NCBI RefSeq assembly: GCF_046025915.1
Contig: NZ_JAQQFR010000009.1
Location: 62,001-126,000, forward strand
DNA from: Herbaspirillum rhizosphaerae_A
GTDB lineage: Bacteria > Pseudomonadota > Gammaproteobacteria > Burkholderiales > Burkholderiaceae_D
DNA length: 64,000 nucleotides
Reading direction: 5' to 3'
This document shows, in pieces, positions 59,218-64,000 of the stretch. The translations under genes were made by a program, and so were the position numbers. Positions within the stretch are counted from its first letter, which is position 1; each line of letters begins with the position of its first letter. The notes under the pieces are model-generated. The model saw only the letters and a list, made by a program, of their open reading frames with translations. It ran no database searches and was not told where the DNA came from.

Positions 59218-61182
59218 CTAATGAGTCATACGGGCGCGAATCGTCAGCGCCAGATTGTCGGCCGTCAGCTCTTCCAGCGTCATGCATTCCGCACCGAGCG
59301 CCTGTGCCAGTTGTCCAGCGCGGCCCAGACGGACGTAGCCGGTTTCGGTATCGAGCACCAGCGCAGGCGTGCCGCGTGCGGCCAGTTGCTCGGCCAACGC
59401 CAGCGTCTCGCGCCAGGGATCACCGCCGTTTTCCAGCGCGACGTTGCCTTTGCCGTCGCTGAGCAGCACCAGCAATGGCGGCGCTGTCCCGTTGGATTGG
59501 TCCAGCGTCTGCAAGGCCAGTTGCAAGGCATGCGGCAGCGGCGTGCGGCCACCGGTCGGTAGTTCGCGCAGACCTTGTTCGGCGAGATCGACGCTGCGTG
59601 TCGGCGCCAGCAACAAGGAAGCCTTGTCGCCACGGAAGCCGATCACCGCAACCTGGTCACGGCGTTGATAGACATCCGTCAGCAAAGCCAGCACGGCCCC
59701 CTTCACTGTCTCCATGCGCCGTTGCGCGGCCATCGAACCGGAAGCGTCGACCACGAACAAGATCAGGTTGGCGTTCTTGCCGGCCTTGACCTTGCCGTGC
59801 AAATCGCTTGCCTGCAATTGCACCGCGCCCTCTTGTGCGCCTTCGGCGGCGCTGCGCAAGACCGCTGAACGCAGCGTTGCACCGACCGCGAGGCTGGCAG
59901 GATTGCTGTCCGGTACGGCGCGGATCATGCGGCCGCGCGTTGCATCCGCGGAATCGCTGCGGCGACCGGCGAGCGTGGCGACATTGTTCACCGGCGCATC
60001 GACTTTGAGCTGGCGAGCGTTGCCGACAGCTGCGGCAGCGAATACTTGCTGGCTGTCGCCACTATCCGATGGCTTCTCTGATTGATTTTCTGATTCAGCA
60101 TCACTATCAGAAGAAGAGTCCGATTGATCCTGTCCATTGCCGCCTTGCTGCTGCGGAGCCTGCATTGCTTCCTGCATCAGATCATCGAGCTTGTCCTGAT
60201 CCAGGCCGGGCTGCTCGAACGGCTTGCGACGACGGCGATGCGGCAAGACCAGTTCAGCCGCCGCACGTACGTCGTCAGGAGTCACCTGCAAACGGCCGTC
60301 CAACGCCGCAAAAGCACGCGCGGTCTTGTGCATGACGATGTCGGCGCGCAGGCTGGCGACTTCGAACTCGCAGCACAAATGACTGATCAGATCGAGCAAG
60401 GCATCGCTCAGTACGACTTGCGGCAGCAAAGTCTGCGCAGCGGCGATGCGAGCGCGCAAATTGTCTTGCTCATCGTTCCATTGCGCGGCATAGGCAAGCG
60501 GATCGGCTTCGTAGGCAAGACGACGGCGTACGACCTCAGCGCGCAAGGTTTTGTCGCGCGGCGCAACCACTTCCACCATGAGACCGAAACGATCCAGCAA
60601 TTGCGGACGCAAATCGCCCTCTTCCAGATTCATCGTGCCGATCAGCGTGAAGCGTGCGAGATGCGAGACCGACAGGCCTTCACGCTGGACAGAATTGACG
60701 CCCATCGCCGCGACGTCGAGCAGCACGTCGACCAGATGATCCGGCAACAGATTGACTTCATCGATGTACAGAATGCCGCGATGCGCGGCAGCCAGCAGGC
60801 CCGGTTGCAAGGCGTTTTTCTCGCCCTTCAAGGCGCGTTGCAGATCGAGCGTGCCGAGCACGCGGTCTTCTGTCGCACCCAGCGGCAAGGTGACAAAAGG
60901 CACTGTTGCGGAAACCGTCTTGGCGTCGCCCTGGCAGACCGCGCACTGCTCGGCAGGCTGCCCCGGCAGGCAATTGAAGGCGCAGCCGGCAACACGTTCA
61001 ATGGGAGGCAACACCGCCGTCAGTGCACGTGCAGCGGTACTCTTGGCGGTGCCTTTGTCGCCGCGGATCAGGACGCCACCCAATGTGGTATCGACTGCAC
61101 ACAGCAGCAAAGCATTCTTCAGCTGCGGCTGGCCGACGATGGCGGAGAATGGAAATAACGGTGGAAACAAAGGAACACTCAT
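59218..61182 (-). CDS. ChlI-ChlD-type AAA+/VWA chelatase subunit
   Basis: This 654-residue protein has an AAA+ BchI/ChlI domain (residues about 1-335, Walker A GDKGTAKSTAARAL, Walker B GILYIDEVNLLPDHLVDVLLDVAAMG), an acidic and Ser/Gln-rich linker (GGNGQDQSDSSSDSDAESEN), and a C-terminal VWA domain with the MIDAS start DASGSMAAQRRM. It is a fused I-D chelatase partner for CobN, functionally like CobS-CobT in the late-cobalt pathway. The ATG at 61182 is one base after the cobN stop, with GGAG in the cobN end. Symbol left blank as chlID/bchID naming varies. Confidence 0.92.
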   Translation of the reverse strand: MSVPLFPPLFPFSAIVGQPQLKNALLLCAVDTTLGGVLIRGDKGTAKSTAARALTAVLPPIERVAGCAFNCLPGQPAEQCAVCQGDAKTVSATVPFVTLPLGATEDRVLGTLDLQRALKGEKNALQPGLLAAAHRGILYIDEVNLLPDHLVDVLLDVAAMGVNSVQREGLSVSHLARFTLIGTMNLEEGDLRPQLLDRFGLMVEVVAPRDKTLRAEVVRRRLAYEADPLAYAAQWNDEQDNLRARIAAAQTLLPQVVLSDALLDLISHLCCEFEVASLRADIVMHKTARAFAALDGRLQVTPDDVRAAAELVLPHRRRRKPFEQPGLDQDKLDDLMQEAMQAPQQQGGNGQDQSDSSSDSDAESENQSEKPSDSGDSQQVFAAAAVGNARQLKVDAPVNNVATLAGRRSDSADATRGRMIRAVPDSNPASLAVGATLRSAVLRSAAEGAQEGAVQLQASDLHGKVKAGKNANLILFVVDASGSMAAQRRMETVKGAVLALLTDVYQRRDQVAVIGFRGDKASLLLAPTRSVDLAEQGLRELPTGGRTPLPHALQLALQTLDQSNGTAPPLLVLLSDGKGNVALENGGDPWRETLALAEQLAARGTPALVLDTETGYVRLGRAGQLAQALGAECMTLEELTADNLALTIRARMTH

Positions 61183-61183
61183 A

Positions 61184-64000
61184 TCAGACTCCACGCGGGG
61201 TTTCGCCACGCGCCTCCAGCAAGGTTTCACTCTTGAGATAAAGCTGGCGCAAGTCTTCCAGCGTCTGTGCCTGCGGTTCGGCCCACATGCCGCGGCTTGC
61301 CGCTTCCAGCAGGCGTTCGGCAATGGCGTTCTGCGCCCATGGATTGGCTTCTTCGAGGAAGCGCTGCATACCGGGATCGAAGGCGTAGGTCTGCGCCAAT
61401 TGTTCGTACATCCAGTCGTCCATGACTTGCGCCGTGGCGTCGTAACCGAACAGATAATCGACCGTCGCCGTCAGCTCCAGCCCGCCCTTGTAACCATGGC
61501 GCTGGATGCTGTCGAGCCACTTCGGATTGACCACGCGCGAGCGGAACACGCGCAAGGTTTCCTGCTTCAGATCGCGGACCTGCGCGCGCGCCGGGTCGTG
61601 GCTGTCGCCGAAATAATGGCGCGGCTGCTGGCCGGTCAGGGAACGGATCGTCGCGATCATGCCGCCGTGATATTGCAGATAATCATCGCTGTCGAAGATG
61701 TCGTGTTCGCGGTTGTCCTGATTATGCAAGGCCACCTGCACGCCCGACAGACGGGTGCGGAAGGCATCGCGCTGGTCGCTGCCCTGCTTGTCGCCCAGCT
61801 TGCGCGCATAGGCGTAGCCGCCCCAGTTGATGTAAGCCTCGGCAAAATCGGCATCAGCTTGCCAGTTCTTTTCCTGAATCAGGGGCAGGATGCCGGCGCC
61901 GTAGCTGCCCGGCTTGGCGCCGAAGATACGATAGGCGGCACGCTCCTCGGCTTCGTCTTTGTCCAGGCCCTTGCCGATCCATTCGCCCAGCTCTTGCAGA
62001 TAATGCTTACGTACGAAATTCTGATCGAGCGGCTCATCCAGTGCGATGACGGCATTGACGGCGTCGTCGATCAGATCGATCAGTTGCGGGAAGGCGTCGC
62101 GGAAGAATCCGCTGATGCGCGTAGTGACGTCGATGCGCGGACGTTGCAGTTCTTGCAGCGATACCACTTCGATGCCGGAGACCTGGCGATTGCCCGGACG
62201 CCACACCGGACGCACGCCGAGCAGGCACAGAATCTGCGCCACGTCGTCGCCGTGCGTGCGCATGGCGCTGGTGCCCCAGATGCTGATGGCGACGCTTTCC
62301 GGATACGCGCCGGTTTCGCGCAGATGGCGCTCCAGCACTTCGCGTGCCAGTTGCTGGCCGACGCGCCATGCCGACTGCGAAGGCACGCTGCGCGGATCGA
62401 CCGAATAGAAATTGCGGCCGGTCGGCAGGATATGCGCCATGCCGCGTGTCGGCGAGCCGCTTGGGCCGGCTGGCACATAGCCGCCTTCCAAGCCCAACAA
62501 CAGATTGCCGATCTCGTCGCCAGCGCGATGCAGGTTGGGCAAGAGCTGGCGACAGGTGAAATCAAGGACGCGGTGCAAAGGTGCGAATTTATCAGCTGAG
62601 TCCGTGGCCGGTTTTGCGATGGTAACTGGCGGCACCACGGCTAAAGGCTTGGCGCGCGCCTGCATCTTCATCTGCCCCAGCATGCTGCCGGGCTGGCGTA
62701 CGGAGGCCGTTTGCATGCGCGGCTTGGCTATGCTCAGGTCGCCGAACATCGATTGCAGGATGCTGTCGATGGCATCGGCTTTGTAGCCGCAATCTTGCAG
62801 CGTCTGCATCAAGCGCACGCACAAGGCATCGATGGCTTCGATGGCGTCGGCACGCGTGACGACAGCGCGATCGGCGATGCGCGCCAGAGCGCTGTCGACG
62901 TTAAGACGCTGGCCTTTGTTCTCCAGCAACATGTCGAGCTTGAGCCCGAACAGGCGCGCCATTTCTTCCTGCAGCCCGGGGATGTCCTGGTTCGGCAGGC
63001 GCGTCAGCGAGACCAGCATGTCGGGCATCTGCGTCTCATCAGGCGCGCGGCCGAGAATATGCAGGCCGTCGCGGATCTGCGCCGCACCGAGTTCGCACAG
63101 GTAACCGTCGAGGTCTTCGATCAGATGCGCAACGTCGGAGCCGCCCATGCCGCTGAGCGCTTCAGGCAGTTCGCCATCGTGGCTGTGGTCGTGCGGATGA
63201 TCGTGATCATGGTGGTCATGATCGTGGTCGTGTCCATGCGCATGTCCGTGATGATGGTGATGGCCGTGTTCGTCATCGTGGTCGTGATCGTGATGGAGCA
63301 GCTTCATCTGCAGATCGCTGTCGAGATTGGTCTGTTTGACCAGCTCCCAGATCTGCTGCTGCAGCAGCGGCAACTTGGATGGATCCAGCACTTCGACCTG
63401 ATAGTACTCGTCCACCAGTTGCGTCAGCTGTGCCAGCGCGCCATAGCTGTCGGCGGTGGTCATCGGCGGTGTCAGGTGATCGACCACAACCGCATGCCCG
63501 CGACGTTTGGCCTGCGAGCCTTCGCCCGGATCGTTGATGATGAAGGGATAGAACAGCGGCATGTCGCCCAGCAGCGCATCGGGGAAGCAGTTCTCCGACA
63601 GGCCGACGCCCTTGCCCGGCAGCCATTCCAGCGTGCCGTGCTTGCCGACGTGGACGATGGCGTCCGCGCGCCACTCGTCGCTGAGCCAGCGATACAGGCC
63701 GTAGTAGTGATGCGTGGGCGGCAAGTCGGGCTGGTGATAAATCGCGTCCGGATCCATGCCGTAACCGCGCGGCGGTTGCAAGGCGACGAAGGCATTGCCC
63801 AACTCAACACCGGCAAACGCCAGTTGGTTATCGTGGACGTAAGCTACGCCGGGCGCGGCGCCCCATTGCGCTTCTATTTTCTGCTGCAGCACTTCGGGCA
63901 GTTCCGCGAACCATTCGGCGTAACGCTCCGCCGACACGCGACCGACGGCGTGCTGCAACTGCTCGCTGGTCAGATAGGTGTTGTCGTAGGAGCAGCGATC
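61184..64000 (-). CDS. cobN: CobN cobaltochelatase large subunit, 5' end cut by window edge
   Basis: The open minus-strand frame runs to the right edge, so the N-terminus is missing; 938 residues are visible. It matches CobN/BchH, the large chelatase subunit, with RGYGMDPDAIYHQPDLPPTHHYYGLYRWL, VHVGKHGTLEWLPGKG, GPSGSPTRGMAHILPTGRNFYSVDPRS, GTSAMRTHGDDVAQ and the C-terminal NPWAQNAIAERLLEAASRGMW. A 39-residue insert (63179-63295) contains 22 His plus Asp, a metal-binding or storage loop not typical of all CobN proteins. With the I-D subunit next to it, it should insert cobalt using ATP, though CbiX is also present. Confidence 0.94.
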   Translation of the reverse strand, partial: DRCSYDNTYLTSEQLQHAVGRVSAERYAEWFAELPEVLQQKIEAQWGAAPGVAYVHDNQLAFAGVELGNAFVALQPPRGYGMDPDAIYHQPDLPPTHHYYGLYRWLSDEWRADAIVHVGKHGTLEWLPGKGVGLSENCFPDALLGDMPLFYPFIINDPGEGSQAKRRGHAVVVDHLTPPMTTADSYGALAQLTQLVDEYYQVEVLDPSKLPLLQQQIWELVKQTNLDSDLQMKLLHHDHDHDDEHGHHHHHGHAHGHDHDHDHHDHDHPHDHSHDGELPEALSGMGGSDVAHLIEDLDGYLCELGAAQIRDGLHILGRAPDETQMPDMLVSLTRLPNQDIPGLQEEMARLFGLKLDMLLENKGQRLNVDSALARIADRAVVTRADAIEAIDALCVRLMQTLQDCGYKADAIDSILQSMFGDLSIAKPRMQTASVRQPGSMLGQMKMQARAKPLAVVPPVTIAKPATDSADKFAPLHRVLDFTCRQLLPNLHRAGDEIGNLLLGLEGGYVPAGPSGSPTRGMAHILPTGRNFYSVDPRSVPSQSAWRVGQQLAREVLERHLRETGAYPESVAISIWGTSAMRTHGDDVAQILCLLGVRPVWRPGNRQVSGIEVVSLQELQRPRIDVTTRISGFFRDAFPQLIDLIDDAVNAVIALDEPLDQNFVRKHYLQELGEWIGKGLDKDEAEERAAYRIFGAKPGSYGAGILPLIQEKNWQADADFAEAYINWGGYAYARKLGDKQGSDQRDAFRTRLSGVQVALHNQDNREHDIFDSDDYLQYHGGMIATIRSLTGQQPRHYFGDSHDPARAQVRDLKQETLRVFRSRVVNPKWLDSIQRHGYKGGLELTATVDYLFGYDATAQVMDDWMYEQLAQTYAFDPGMQRFLEEANPWAQNAIAERLLEAASRGMWAEPQAQTLEDLRQLYLKSETLLEARGETPRGV

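Noticed and set aside
60752..62599. A 615-codon plus-strand open frame
   Set aside because: It runs opposite the chelatase I-D subunit and cobN, both recognisable; no domain is seen in the antisense frame.
63179..63295. Short tandem repeat DNA resembling a CRISPR or minisatellite
   Set aside because: It is the in-frame coding of the His/Asp-rich CobN insert; there are no spacers of regular length and no cas genes.
43752..64000. A cobalamin riboswitch for the cob cluster
   Set aside because: No intergenic gap in the visible cluster is long enough and none shows a B12-box-like sequence; any leader would be upstream of cobN beyond the right edge.

Overview
The window looks like chromosome from a betaproteobacterium, most likely Burkholderiales and close to the Herbaspirillum/Oxalobacteraceae group. 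The grounds are moderately GC-rich coding sequence, tightly packed operons, and a gene set typical of that order: FNR with hemN, a DUF3141 protein with a histone-H1-like tail, FecI/FecR iron signalling, NorR-Hmp and PhnDCE-PhnX. This placement is inferred from gene content, not from a marker gene. I see no rRNA, tRNA, CRISPR array, insertion sequence or prophage.

Layout. 1-5.5 kb is an oxygen-response block: an unrecognised gene cut by the left edge, fnr, hemN, ompW and a fatty-acid desaturase, with three FNR boxes. Two of these boxes sit at the class II activator distance from a recognisable -10 element. 5.5-11.6 kb holds a DUF3141 hydrolase, an HDOD protein, an N-formylglutamate amidohydrolase-like protein, a transglutaminase-like protein and a single-domain response regulator. 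11.6-19 kb is an iron-uptake island: fecI, fecR and a TonB-dependent receptor with an N-terminal signalling domain, flanked by two PepSY membrane proteins and a 58-residue membrane microprotein, with Fur-like sites. 19-23 kb has nudK, a DeoR-family regulator, a nucleoside deaminase and a chemoreceptor. 23-26.6 kb is a nitric-oxide module: norR, hmp and a hemerythrin-like protein. 26.6-36.5 kb carries a MocR regulator divergent from an AhpD-like/cupin pair, an FtsK-type translocase, an MFS carrier, a CYTH protein, small conserved proteins and an alpha/beta hydrolase.

36.5-42.1 kb is a phosphonate locus: a LysR regulator divergent from phnD-phnC-phnE, an iron-type alcohol dehydrogenase and phnX. 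No phnW transaminase is present. The order suggests use of a hydroxylated phosphonate such as 2-hydroxyethylphosphonate through phosphonoacetaldehyde. A TauE-type permease, a 66-residue protein and a WXXGXW-repeat protein follow.

43.75-64 kb, all on the minus strand, is a 17-gene cobalamin cluster running from cobN (cut by the right edge) to cobQ. Six pairs share a four-base ATGA start-stop overlap. It mixes early-cobalt genes (cbiX, cbiD, cbiG) with proteins usually linked to late insertion (cobN, a ChlI-ChlD-type subunit, cobW), with aerobic-type cobO, and with oxygen-dependent bluB. It contains a CbiX-CbiC fusion, a CobJ-CobK fusion, a CobW-type GTPase that has lost the CXCC metal motif, and a CobN with a 39-residue histidine-rich insert. 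CbiT, CobA, CobS and CobT are not in view.

Outside genes, the most notable object is an 86-bp two-hairpin repeat present twice, 30 kb apart, each copy between the ends of convergent genes.
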